Assembly (NCBI RefSeq): GCF_037975245.1
Contig: NC_092569.1
Location: 25,796,668-25,860,667, forward strand
Length of the DNA stretch: 64,000 bases
From: Apostichopus japonicus
Lineage: Eukaryota; Echinodermata; Holothuroidea; Aspidochirotida; Stichopodidae
Direction of reading: 5' to 3'
The notes beneath the pieces were generated by a model. It was not told the DNA's origin. It did no database searches and saw nothing but the letters and a program-made list of their open reading frames with translations. Shown here one piece after another: positions 15,101-23,616 of the stretch. Each line of letters starts with the position of its first letter. The stretch's first letter is position 1. Made by a program: the position numbers and the translations under genes.

Positions 15101-18100
15101 GCAGGAGGGACTGTTGCAGAGATTCATGTATCACACAGCTACAGGATTGTCAGGCGGTCTGCAGGGTGAATTGTACCAATGACGATGAATGTTATAAGTT
15201 TTGTAGATTCGTCTGCGAGGACGAATATGAGACATGTTCCAATCCCTGTAATTTGATGGAACATCGCTGCAATTCAGACTGCCGAAGCAGTGAGCAGATT
15301 TGCGTCGGTCAGTGTATAACATGTCAATCAGTATGGAACTCAACTCAGATGGCTACTAGCACCATGGCTACTAGCACCATGGCTACTAACACCATGGCTA
15401 CTAACACCATGGCTGCTAGCACCATGCCTACTAACACCATGGCTACTAGCACCAGCTTACAGCTAACAACAAATGGAAGTGCTGTAATAGATGGTATGAA
15501 TTCAACATGCTCTTGTAACCAAAGCACTGCATCAAGTTCGAATTACTTGTTTGAGTTTAATAACTCCACAGAAGACTACAACTGCTCCTGCGGCAACTCC
15601 AGTGGTATCGTGCGGCCACAGTTCGTCGGTGATGTTTGTGGCAAGTCGAACATGTCTCAGTGCACGCTCGCCTGTAACTCGTCGGTGGCGAGATGTTACG
15701 AAGCCTGCCCGTGCGAGGAAGGCTGTCATATCGACGCTGCTTCTTGTCGGTTGACCTGCAGAGGATGTCAATTGCCCTGCTATGACCAGTGCTATGGTAA
15801 CTGCTCAACAGCTGTGTCTGAATGCCAAGAAAATTGTGAACAAAGTTTGATGAGAATGGAGACCCTGTATGAATGTATTGACTTGTGCAACAGTTCATGT
15901 GTCAATGTCTGCTTTACAAACCAGACCGAGAATATGGCATGCATGACTGATTGCAGCAGACACAGAGCGCAGTGTATATCCCAATGTACTACACAGTATC
16001 TGGCTGTCTGTACTAACAAAACCAACTTCAACTATCATTGGAATAACAGCACATCCACAGGAGGAGCAGATGTATTATCTACTGCTCGCACAGACATGAC
16101 TGGATACGCTATAGGAAGGAATGTAACATATAGCTACAATAGTACAGTACCTGCATTGCTAGAGAATTCAACTTCCATTAGTGATATACTGGATTCCTCA
16201 CCAGATGAGAGCGTGCTTGTTACCGATGATGTCACCACTCAGACAGATGGAATGGTTACGCCGTTGAGCAACAACGTCACCACGGTGATGTATGTGGGCG
16301 GCAGCAAGGCATCTGATTCAACCACCCATGTGTGTAGCGTAATATGCTTGAACACTCTCGACATCTGCCTGAATGGAACTGAAGTCAATGCAACATTCAA
16401 GAATGTGTTAAATTGTTCAGATCAGTATGACATTTGTATCGCACATTGCATTGGCGACCACACCCAAACCTGTTGTCGAGCGGCATGCTCCTCAGACAAC
16501 GCGACGTGCATCCTGTCCTGTTCGAGGTGCGACGGTTGTCTCGGAGACTGCAAGGATTCATGCGACAGCTTTCAGGATAGTTGCATATCCAATTGCCAAA
16601 GACTGGAGAATCGTAGCAATAGATCTGTGGACTGTGATGCATATGCAAGCTGTGCTCTAGGATGTAAGAACAAGACTGATCAGAACTGTACACTAGCGTG
16701 TTTACAATTGCACATCGACAGAAACTGCAGCTCGGTTGCAAACTGCTCTGCTTTGGATGATGTATGTTTGTCACATCGCAGAAGAAAGAGAGGTTGCAGG
16801 GAGGCACAGATCATCTTCAGGGGTACCCCGGACACACTAAGCGAAACAGTCGTTTTCCATCGAGGGAGAAGATCCGCGCAACAGAACGACACTTTGGCGG
16901 GAAATGTGAGCAGCCCGCACGGACACAACCGGTCCCACGATCTATGTAATGTCTATCAACAGTATCGGAGGAATCTAACGGAATACAAGGTGGTGGCCTG
17001 TCAAAATTCATCCTTCACATGTTCCTCTGAGAACAGAACCCATTGCTGTGAGGTCAACGGCTCCTGTGTGAATCGTGACAATAGCAGCGTGTGTGGGGAT
17101 GATCTTTATGACGACGCTCCTATAAGACTCAAAGATTGTATAGCCGATTGCCGGCTTACATCGACCTACTGTGACAACCACTGTCAGAATTGTTCGGACT
17201 CAGATCAATGTTTGGGAATCTGCTCTGAGGTCTGCCATTTCGTCGAACCCATCGACCGTTCTGCAGAGTGTGCGGAGCACTGTGTCTCGTCATTGGTCTC
17301 AACGAGTTGCTCCCAGGATTGCAACTCTTCTTGCCCGAATGGTGCTGGATCTTTGAGCTGTGCTGATTGTAACAATCGTACTTTCATCTCGACCAGTCAG
17401 AACTGTTCTGATCTTGTCTCGACCAATAGCAGCTCACATGACGAATGCCTGGCGCTGGTAGTATACCCAGACTGCACTTGCAACTGCAGCTGTGAAAAGA
17501 CCGAGAGGAAGGCCTTCAAGTGGAGACGTAAGTATGTTTTGAATTTTTGTTGAAGCTTGATGGAGGGTTAAGTAAAACTGAAGGGTGCGGAAATGAGGTG
17601 TAGAGGGGAAGGGGAGGGTAGGGGTATGTAGAAATAGGTGTGATTTGACAAGAAATTTAAAATCTCCAACAAGTATAGTTATTGCAAATGGGATGACAGA
17701 AATAAGTGATCAAAGAAGGTATATAGCATACTAACATTGGTAGTGAATGAAATATGACACCTAGCACTTGTTACAAATAAACTGTTAGTTTTTCAGCCCT
17801 TTAATATCCACTGGCTTATGTGACCAATTTTCCAGTGCATCACATTCTAGTCTTCCGTCAGGGTGTGTTACACCACACTTGCATCAGTCGGGTTCGCAGG
17901 AAATGAATAGAATGACCAATTGCTATGTCGCCCTCACGTTTAGATCACCCTTTGGCATTATGATCAGATTGAATAAATGTAACTAATGAAATAAAATTAT
18001 GAAAATTATCTAGCTCATAAAATGGGATTGAGCTGCAACATTGTAAATCAATATATATTACCATCATCACTGCTTTTTTTTTTCTACAACATTTTTTTAA

Positions 18101-21100
18101 TTTCAAAATTTGGACCACAAATCAGGCTTGAAGAGCATGATCAGTAAAATATCGTCATGGCAACGTCAAATATTGGCCAATAAAGTCTCTTAATGTAGAT
18201 TTAACATTTGTTTTCCCCCTTTCTATTCATTTTGGACATTTTGATTTTTGCATTTAGGGCACCCAACTTGTAAGGTAAATATAACTCTCCCTTCTCCCCC
18301 CACCCCACCATCCCTACAACCTTTGGAAACCTGTAAAGCACCCTAAACTTATATAACAAGCAAATTAAATTCAAACCTTACAACTCACCCTATGATCTTA
18401 ACATACCTTATCAGCTAATAGCTGCCCTAGATTTGCTGGATAATGAAACATGGAAAGATGAAACACTTAAAATTTAAGTCAACTCATTTTAACGTTACTA
18501 TCCAGGTATGCACTTATCGGTTGGAAACGTACTCGGTTACAACTCGGTCAACGGCACCCTCTACGGTCTATCCCGGAATGGACTGGCCATCTTGGAGAGC
18601 ACAGATGTCGGAGAGAGCTGGAGAGCCATCAGTGACAGGGAGTGGTCAGACATTCGGTCATCGAGGTGGTTTAGACCAGCAGAGAGACTGGACGAAGGAT
18701 CCCTCCACACCCTAAATGGGACTTCTCCTCAATTCACATTTGTATCAGATGCTTGGAACAGTTCATACAGATGTGAGCAAAAACAAATATTTAAAAGTCA
18801 AAATCATGAAATGGCAGTAGCACTTACATTTCGGTTTCAAGGAAAACCTTTATAAAAGAATAGTCCAGGTCAAAATTTCTTTTTGATATGTTACAGAGGA
18901 AAATAATGTAAGCTTTCTAGTGAAAATTTGCATTCAATTCATATGTACCGTTTTTGAGATATTGGCAGTTCAAATTATCTGATATTCTACCAAAAGTGGA
19001 CTTGAAGCAAACAGGTGTCATGTCATAGTTGCACACTGACAAAAATAGTGTTTTGATTTTTACTATATTTTCAAGTCTATGATTTGACCTTGGATTGGAT
19101 ACGGTTTACTAGTTTGTCTAAAGGGGATGTGAAATTTATGGAATACCAATACCTATGGTACATTCACATCATGTATGCATCCAATTGTGGAGTATAAAAT
19201 TAGACATAAATTTTAAAGGAAAACAAAACATTATTTATCTATGTGCAACAATGACGTCAGACCCGTTTGCTACAAGTTCACGTTTGGTACAAATTGTGGC
19301 AACTTCAACTGTCAATATCTCAAAAACAGTACACAGGATTTGAATGCAAATTTCACAAGAGAACGCTTAGATTATGTTCCTCTTTAATATATCGAAGAGA
19401 AGTTTTGACCCAGTCCAGTGAAATATATGTGTTTGGACAAAAAGAGTCAGAGAGGAGTAACATTTCCTGATGATACTTCTGCTCTGAGCAATGTGCAGGG
19501 TAAGCGGGTACATAGCTCATGCCAAGCTTATGTCTCAGGCATACCTTATAAGGGCAAGATTGAGTTAGTATTTTTAGTTTTTTGCTCAGGTCAGATTTTA
19601 AAACAAATTTCAGATACTTTTTTTCTTGGCCCTAGAGGAGTTCAACGACTTCCTTTAATAAGGACTATATAGAGATTACTTCCTTATTTGAACAAATCAA
19701 TACTTTGTGATAATGGAGTAATCAAGTTAAATCTAAAACAGGCATTTGTATCAGAAGCATTTTACTTGTTGATGCTGAATTTGAACTATTCGTGATCCTC
19801 TCATTTACATCGTATCACTTCCTGATAACAACCAATTCCCAATAAGGGGAACATAAACATATTCACCAGTGTTGAATGTGGTCGGTGTGCATGGATCTGT
19901 GTCATTTACTCATTAAAGCATTTGATATTTCTTTGGCTTCTGATTGTCATCTAAATCGCTGGTATTTAAAAGTGGGGGATCCAACACTCTTTAGGGTGGT
20001 AAAAATCGTTTGAAGGCTTGTTAACAAAGTCAGAATGAGTAAGGAATTGCATGTATCTGTGGCCAAAAAGTGTGGATGAAATTTGCACATAAATTGTTGC
20101 AAAAGATGTGTAAAAGTAAGTTGGCCTGACATTTTGATCCTAGCAGGAGGCTAAATGACAATTAATGGTAACAGAAGGGACAAAAACACGCACAGAATAC
20201 AATCAGGTTAATAAGCAGGGTGAACACAAAGAGATAGATGTAAGGGGATTAGTAGATAAGGGAGGATTAGTAGACAAGGATTAGTAGACAAGGGATGGAG
20301 AGAACAAAGAATCCAACAGGGGGAAGAGGAGAGGTAGGAGATAAACTGTGGATGGAAAAAGAGAGGATTAAGGGAAGGGGGTAGGGAATAAACTAGAGAA
20401 GGACAAAGACAGAAAGGAGTGGAGAAAAAAAGGATGGAAGAGAGCTATGAGAAGAGGAGTGACAGGGGGGGGGGGGGCACAGGGGGAGAAAAGTTAGTCA
20501 TGTCCTTCCTGAAGTAAGGAGAATGTTGTGGTTGTTATTAGTGATTTGCCGAAGAGGAGGCAATTCTCTTACACAGGCTCTTTAGTGGATAAGCAGTTTG
20601 CTAACAGTTTTATTTTATTTTGAAGTTGCAAAAGTTAAAAAGTTTGGCAACTAATCACCCTTCATCATGTAATGATTTCCCAACTGGAGGGGGGTTACCT
20701 CCCCCCAAAGACCGGCTTCCCCAGGCCACAATAAATGCCCTTCTGGATGGTTAAATAGATGTTGCAGTAAAAATTGGGTTCACCAAGCAAAAAGTAAGAC
20801 AGAAAAAATTTGAATACCAGGGATCTTAAAGGTCAGGAGGAAACATCCCTAACCATTGGGTGTTTAACGATATCTTCTCCCGAGATTTCATTCTGCGTTA
20901 GTCATTACAGCCTCTGTTGCAAATTTTACCAAAAATGTCTTCATATTTGTTTAAAAACTATATCTTTCCTCATAGATATTTTGTTTAACTCTACTTGTAG
21001 TGTCTGGCGTCGGTCTTCACCATCAAGCTTCATCAAACTGGACAGAGCTTTGGGAAACACTGGGTATCTGGACTTGTTGCGATATGTAGGAGTCTATCTA

Positions 21101-21130
21101 AGAGACCTGCAGAAACCTGGAATACGTTGG
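1..21130 (+). CDS. Large WSC / cysteine-rich / Asp-box extracellular protein gene (5' partial, 3' end unresolved)
   Basis: Fourteen exons join in one reading frame with consistent GT..AG borders: <1-184, 681-1573, 2603-2833, 4408-4523, 5075-5218, 6356-6420, 7471-7672, 8321-8534, 9795-9830, 11293-11377, 12922-13102, 13729-17527, 18506-18772, 20976-21130. Together they give 2190 codons with no stop. Order of parts: WSC domain, Cys-rich N-glycosylated stretch, beta-rich region like the DUF11/conserved-repeat fold, five Cys-rich modules with Ser/Thr linkers in one giant exon, then an Asp-box segment. No membrane helix is visible, and the signal peptide would lie upstream of the window. Dense NxS/T sites and Cys pairs indicate an extracellular protein. 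WSC domains occur in polycystin-1-like proteins, so the gene could belong to a larger receptor. That last point is inference. I do not recognise a named orthologue. Confidence 0.8.
681..1573 (+). CDS. WSC second half plus cysteine-rich N-glycosylated region (exon)
   Basis: The acceptor TCTCTAG ends at 680. The exon opens with AEGLFVSGTKNGTDCFCG, the glycine/cysteine core of a WSC domain (F.sG...G.DCFCG). About 250 residues follow with regularly spaced cysteines and many N-x-S/T sequons, for example NGSSD, NRSH and NCTAY. It ends at AAG|GTTAGT in phase 1. WSC domains are putative carbohydrate-binding modules. The Cys-rich tail matches no family I can name. Confidence 0.75.
1580..2415 (+). repeat. 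Minisatellite with ~142-bp two-part units in the WSC gene intron
   Basis: Alternating subunits of about 66 and 76 bp, each with GTATGGCATG, TATAACCTGTCAGGTATAAC and CACTGTACCCAAGTCT, run from just after the exon donor at 1574 to about 2415. Each unit contains CAG|GTATAA, a donor-like sequence. Confidence 0.9.
2603..2833 (+). CDS. Cys-containing exon of the WSC protein
   Basis: The acceptor CTGCACAG ends at 2602 and the donor CTG|GTTAGT is at 2834. Both ends are in phase 1, so the exon is symmetric. It encodes about 77 residues beginning DAVKSCLHLCYQQNC and ending MCGVPCSG, continuing the paired-cysteine pattern of the previous exon. Confidence 0.7.
2881..3473. mobile_element. hAT-like MITE in an intron (termini CAGGGGCGAGCCAG / CTGGCTACACCCCTG)
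   Basis: The ends form imperfect terminal inverted repeats beginning CAGGGG. Internal sequence near 2922-3000 (GAGCGGAGCGTACA, then TGGCCTGAAACGGCCC) resembles the MITE at 44999-45387, so they belong to related families. No clear 8-bp target duplication is visible. No coding capacity. A TTAGGGTTAGGG stretch lies inside near 3345. Confidence 0.5.
3815..4288. mobile_element. hAT-like MITE (CAGGGATGTGCCCA ends) in an intron
   Basis: The left end CAGGGATGTGCCCA and right end TGGGCACATCCATG are inverted repeats matching at 13 of 14 positions. GTTATA flanks both ends directly (3809-3814 and 4289-4294), consistent with a worn target duplication. Inside the left end, CCGCCCAGCACT recurs three times. 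Non-coding, 474 bp. Confidence 0.6.
4408..4523 (+). CDS. Exon of the WSC protein
   Basis: The acceptor CTGTTAG ends at 4407 and the donor GAG|GTAATC is at 4524. Phase 1 in, phase 0 out. It encodes about 39 residues starting GDGTQTCGSEDFIL and ending FVGLYDPDE. Its frame fits both neighbours. Confidence 0.65.
5075..5218 (+). CDS. Exon of the WSC protein (beta-rich region)
   Basis: The acceptor CAATGCAG ends at 5074 and the donor GAG|GTATGT is at 5219. Exactly 48 codons, phase 0 at both ends. It starts DIITWEFELQVSPLD and has the alternating hydrophobic pattern of beta strands. This begins the region that resembles a DUF11-like sandwich. Confidence 0.65.
5237..5720 (-). mobile_element. LINE (non-LTR retrotransposon) 3' fragment, minus strand
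   Basis: The minus strand encodes LTTLELRRLPGDLIKVFK and, later, RGHCLKLQKAQSRINIFFS. This is the familiar C-terminal end of CR1/L2-like reverse-transcriptase ORFs (RR..GDLI..FK; RGH..KL; FF..RVV). The element ends at its 3' side in a short (GTTTA)n tract at 5237-5262. It is 5'-truncated and has stops. It lies in the intron after exon 5075-5218. Confidence 0.7.
6356..6420 (+). CDS. Short exon of the WSC protein
   Basis: A 65-nt exon between an acceptor after CTCGTCAG and a donor at 6421 (GG|GTATAT). Phase 0 in, phase 2 out. It encodes AGKVNLLMTVWVAAELSGYRP plus two bases of a Gly codon. The call rests on phase fit to the 5075 and 7471 exons. Confidence 0.55.
7471..7672 (+). CDS. Exon of the WSC protein with DUF11-like beta-sandwich
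   Basis: The acceptor TTCTGCAG ends at 7470 and the donor TAT|GTGAGC is at 7673. Phase 2 in, phase 0 out. The product reads GDLIEYYTEVRHHPNSTVTA then DITVWWILPAHVQFL, which fits the usual plan of DUF11/conserved-repeat domains (GD.v.Y...v.h..St..A.nv.v...lP..v.f). The fold call is by pattern only. Confidence 0.65.
8321..8534 (+). CDS. Exon of the WSC protein (end of beta-sandwich)
   Basis: The acceptor GATCCTAG ends at 8320 and the donor CAAG|GTAAAA is at 8535. Phase 0 in, phase 1 out, 71 codons plus one base. It begins VPTLRNMDMFSFHFLVRL and contains FAEMDYYSWDLYNP. It continues the probable beta-sandwich of the preceding exon. Confidence 0.65.
8610..8770 (+). repeat. ~20-bp minisatellite in an intron
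   Basis: About seven to eight copies of TTGCTATGCAAAATGGTCAA and variants, starting about 75 bp after the exon donor at 8535. Confidence 0.9.
9174..9560 (+). repeat. Dispersed ~400-bp repeat, copy 1
   Basis: This segment from CATTGAAGACTTGCCCCAA to about 9560 is near-identical to 26148-26520. Shared landmarks are GATGTCCATCGCTGTAT and TTGACCGCAGCTGTATGTA. There is no convincing ORF and the two copies differ by indels. No terminal inverted repeats were found, so its class is unknown. Confidence 0.8.
9795..9830 (+). CDS. 36-nt microexon of the WSC protein
   Basis: It lies between a good acceptor (CTCCTATCAG) and donor (ATG|GTAAGA). Symmetric phase 1, adding about 12 residues (VQTPPIMRPERD). 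Phase fit to the 8321 and 11293 exons supports it. It could be a skipped or alternative exon without changing frame. Confidence 0.55.
10030..11278 (+). repeat. Four-copy tandem repeat, ~317-bp unit, filling an intron
   Basis: Units start near 10030, 10330, 10647 and 10964 at TTTACTGGCCCCAACAAAC and each ends in AAATGTTTAATGATAATT plus a poly-T run. The last unit's poly-T merges with the pyrimidine tract of the exon acceptor at 11292. The array makes up most of intron 9831-11292. Confidence 0.9.
11293..11377 (+). CDS. Exon of the WSC protein
   Basis: The acceptor is a long poly-T tract followed by CTTCTTTAG. The donor is AACAG|GTACTA at 11378. Phase 1 in, phase 2 out. It encodes DIKLKMYSFLYDEGND then IFYACFYNRTGN. 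The exon sits directly after the last unit of a four-copy intronic tandem repeat. Confidence 0.6.
12121..13006 (+). repeat. Eight-copy ~112-bp tandem duplication of a splice acceptor plus exon start
   Basis: Acceptor-like junctions (TTTTAG|GAGGGAT) precede bases 12142, 12255, 12364, 12477, 12586, 12698, 12810 and 12922, spaced 109-113 bp. Each unit holds the pyrimidine tract, the AG and about 88 bases of coding sequence up to GTAACTGTAC. Unit 1 has an in-frame TGA (GATTGA), and units 2 and 4 carry small deletions. Units 3 and 5-8 look intact. Only unit 8 continues into the full exon. Confidence 0.9.
12922..13102 (+). CDS. Exon of the WSC protein whose 5' part is tandemly duplicated upstream
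   Basis: The acceptor GATTTTTAG ends at 12921 and the donor GAG|GTGATT is at 13103. Phase 2 in, phase 0 out. It encodes RRDGGCFMTGSLIDPLPD, then the CDDYCNC and CSCGCHYECQE motifs, which lead into the Cys modules of the next exon. Seven further copies of this acceptor plus the first ~88 bases lie upstream with ~112-bp spacing. The last copy is chosen because only it is followed by the remaining exon sequence. Confidence 0.65.
13729..17527 (+). CDS. Giant 3.8-kb exon: five cysteine-rich modules, Ser/Thr-rich linkers, two dibasic cleavage-like sites
   Basis: Open for about 1266 codons from the acceptor CTTTTCAG (ends 13728) to the donor GAC|GTAAGT (17528), phase 0 in and phase 1 out. Cys-rich modules lie at about 13729-14420, 15004-15336, 15600-16018, 16330-16775 and 16940-17510. 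They are built from C-x3-C and C-x6/7-C spacings with many N-x-S/T sequons. Three mucin-like Ser/Thr linkers separate modules 1 to 4. An RRRKR motif at 16777-16791 and RGRRS at 16861-16875 resemble proprotein-convertase sites. The paired-Cys spacing gives disulfide-rich helical-hairpin character, but I recognise no named domain. A single uninterrupted exon of this size in an intron-rich gene is unusual. Confidence 0.85.
14458..14742 (+). repeat. In-frame tandem duplication in the first Ser/Thr linker
   Basis: Two neighbouring units of about 138 and 147 bp (14458-14595 and 14596-14742) share near-identical sequence, both starting at PNTTESILD and ending at QNYTT. The second carries a 9-bp in-frame insertion. 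The linker has grown by recent duplication without breaking the frame. Confidence 0.8.
15349..15453 (+). repeat. In-frame 15-bp coding minisatellite (MATST/MATNT repeats)
   Basis: About seven units of ATGGCTACTAGCACC and close variants encode MATST, MATNT, MAAST and MPTNT in the second Ser/Thr linker. The unit length is a multiple of three, so copy-number change keeps the frame. Likely O-glycosylated spacer and probably polymorphic in length. Confidence 0.9.
18506..18772 (+). CDS. Asp-box (BNR-like) exon of the WSC protein
   Basis: The acceptor CTATCCAG ends at 18505 and the donor AGAT|GTGAGC is at 18773. Phase 1 at both ends. The product contains NGTLYGLSRNGLAILESTD followed by VGESW, an Asp-box signature (S-x-D-x-G-x-x-W). 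Asp-boxes occur as beta-hairpins in sialidases, sortilins and other propellers, but also singly in other extracellular proteins. One motif alone does not establish a propeller. Confidence 0.65.
18861..19417. mobile_element. MITE with ~115-bp terminal inverted repeats
   Basis: The left arm 18861-18973 (starts TAGTCCAGGTCAAAA) is the imperfect reverse complement of 19301-19417 (ends TTTTGACCCAGTCCA). Both contain TTTTTGAGATATTG and TTTGCATTCAA in mirrored order. The spacer is about 330 bp with no transposase. It lies in the intron after the Asp-box exon. Superfamily not assigned. Confidence 0.65.
20160..20520 (+). repeat. Polypurine-rich tract
   Basis: The + strand here is strongly purine-biased (GGAGAG, GGGATTAGTAGA, AGGAGAGGTAGG) with a poly-G run at 20466-20477. 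No gene is visible in it. Confidence 0.7.
20560..20625 (+). mobile_element. 3' end fragment of a Penelope-like element
   Basis: TACACAGGCTCTTTAGTGGA followed by TAAGCAGTTTGCTAACAG is nearly identical to 55089-55140, which follows the decayed Penelope-like reverse transcriptase. This is a severely truncated copy of the same family, in the last placed intron of the WSC gene. Confidence 0.6.
20976..21130 (+). CDS. Last confidently placed exon of the WSC protein
   Basis: The acceptor CCTCATAG ends at 20975 and the donor TGG|GTATGA is at 21131. Phase 1 in, phase 0 out. It encodes about 52 residues including STCSVWRRSSPSSFIKL and LDLLRYVGVYLRDLQ. What follows is not settled. Short terminal candidates in phase 0 begin at 22972 (seven codons then TGA) and 23167 (eight codons then TGA). 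Confidence 0.5.
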
Positions 21131-21185
21131 GTATGATGTGGAGGTGCTACGATCTCTATAGCCAGCTCTTCATCGAATGGATGTT

Positions 21186-22952
21186 ACTTTAAACACCAGT
21201 GTGTAGATGTGTTATGTCATCTTTAAACACCTGTGTAGATGTGTTGTGTCATCTTTAAACAACCTGTGTAGATGTGTTATGTCATCTTTATACACCAGTG
21301 TAGATGTGTTATGTCATCTTTAAACACCAGTGTGTAGATGTGTTATGTCATCTTTAAACACCAGTGTGTAGATGTGTTATGTCATCTTTAAACACCAGTG
21401 TGTAGATGTGTTATGTCATCTTTATACACCAGTGTAGATGTGTTATGTCATCTTGAAACACCAGTGTGTAGATGTGTTATGTCATCTTTAAACACCAGTG
21501 TGTAGATGTGTTATGTTATCTTTAAACACCTGTGTAGATGTGTTATGTCATCTTTAAACACCAGTGTGTAGATGTGTTATGTTATCTTTAAACACCTGTG
21601 TAGATGTGTTATGTCATCTTTAAACACCTGTGTAGATGTGTTGTGTCATCTTTAAACACCAGTGTGTAGATGTGTTATGTCATCTTTAAACACCTGTGTG
21701 CAGATGTGTTATGTCATCTTTAAACACCAGTGTGTAGATGTGTTATGTCATCTTTAAACACCAGTGTGTAGATGTGTTATGTCATCTTTAAACATCAGTG
21801 TGTAGATGTGTTATGTCATCTTTAAACACCAGTGTGTAGATGTGTTATGTCATCTTTAAACACCAGTGTGTAGATGTGTTATGTCATCTTTAAACACCAG
21901 TGTGTAGATGTGTTATGTTATCTTTAAACACCTGTGTGTAGATGTGTTATGTCATCTTTAAACACCTGTGTAGATGTGTTGTGTCATCTTTAAACACCAG
22001 TGTGTAGATGTGTTATGTCATCTTTAAACACCTGTGTGCAGATGTGTTATGTCATCTTTAAACACCTGTGTAGATGTGTTATGTCATCTTTAAACACCTG
22101 TGTAGATGTGTTATGTCATCTTTAAACACCAGTGTGTAGATGTGTTATGTCATCTTTAAACACCAGTGTGTAGATGTGTTATGTCATCTTTAAACACCTG
22201 TGTAGATGTGTTATGTCATCTTTAAACACCAGTGTGTAGATGTGTTATGTCATCTTTAAACATCAGTGTGTAGATGTGTTATGTTATCTTTAAACACCTG
22301 TGTAGATGTGTTATGTCATTTTTAAACACCTGTGTAGATGTGCTGTGTCATCTTTAAACACCAGCGTGTAGATGTGTTATGTCATCTTTAAACACCTGTG
22401 TGCAGATGTGTTATGTCATCTTTAAACACCTGTGTAGATGTGTTATGTCATCTTTAAACACCAGTGTGTAGATGTGTTATGTCATCTTTAAACACCAGTG
22501 TGTAGATGTGTTATGTTATCTTTAAACACCTGTGTAGATGTGTTATGTCATCTTTAAACACCTGTGTAGATGTGCTGTGTCATCTTTAAACACCAGCGTG
22601 TAGATGTGTTATGTCATCTTTAAACACCTGTGTGCAGATGTGTTATGTCATCTTTAAATACCTGTGTAGATGTGTTATGTCATCTTTAAACACCAGTGTG
22701 TAGATGTGTTATGTCATCTTTAAACATCAGTGTGTAGATGTGTTATGTTATCTTTAAACACCTGTGTAGATGTGTTATGTCATCTTTAAACACCTGTGTA
22801 GATGTGCTGTGTCATCTTTAAACACCAGCGTGTAGATGTGTTATGTCATCTTTAAACACCTGTGTGCAGATGTGTTATGTCATCTTTAAACACCTGTGTA
22901 GATGTGTTATGTCATCTTTAAACACCAGTGTGTAGATGTGTTATGTCATTTT
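21186..22952 (+). repeat. ~1.77-kb minisatellite of 32/34-bp units
   Basis: Roughly 50 tandem units of TTTAAACACC(AGTG)TGTAGATGTGTTATGTCATC in two length variants (about 32 and 34 bp) arranged in higher-order blocks. The array begins about 55 bp after the exon donor at 21131. Confidence 0.95.
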
Positions 22953-23553
22953 CTTATTTGTTTACTGGCAGCCTCATGGTACATTTGGTGTCTGAATTTG
23001 CTACAGTCTGTAGGTATGGTAGGAAAAAGTTTTTATTTCTAATCAAACAAGTGTTATCTGGAGGTAATAACGTAACTGTCTGTTCCTTCTACCTATTTTT
23101 ACTAAATGGTTCTCAATTTTAAACATCCCGTGTAGATTTTTTTTTTTTTTTTTTTTTTCGGCAGCTTCCTTCAAAGTATATTGGTCACTGACATTGCTTC
23201 ATTCTGTAAGTATCTCACAATATGGTTTGATTTCAAGAAAGGAAATCATAAGTCATGCCTGGATGGTACTATTAAATGTTTGCACTATTTTACCAATTTG
23301 TCCCACTTTACACCTGTATGGATATAAACTATAATATTTTGATTGATTTGAATGTTAAAGATACATTGGGACCTGAATTTTCTGTATTTTCCTGAATTTT
23401 ATATCTGATGCAATACCTTTCAATTCCAATGTATTTTTATGCTACTATTGGGCGAACTGTGTGATGACCTAATAGATGTATACAGTTTAGAGCCAGTATG
23501 TATGACAGATAAGACTTCAGTCTGAACTTAGTAAGACCTTTTCACTTCTCATC

Positions 23554-23616
<63 letters not shown>

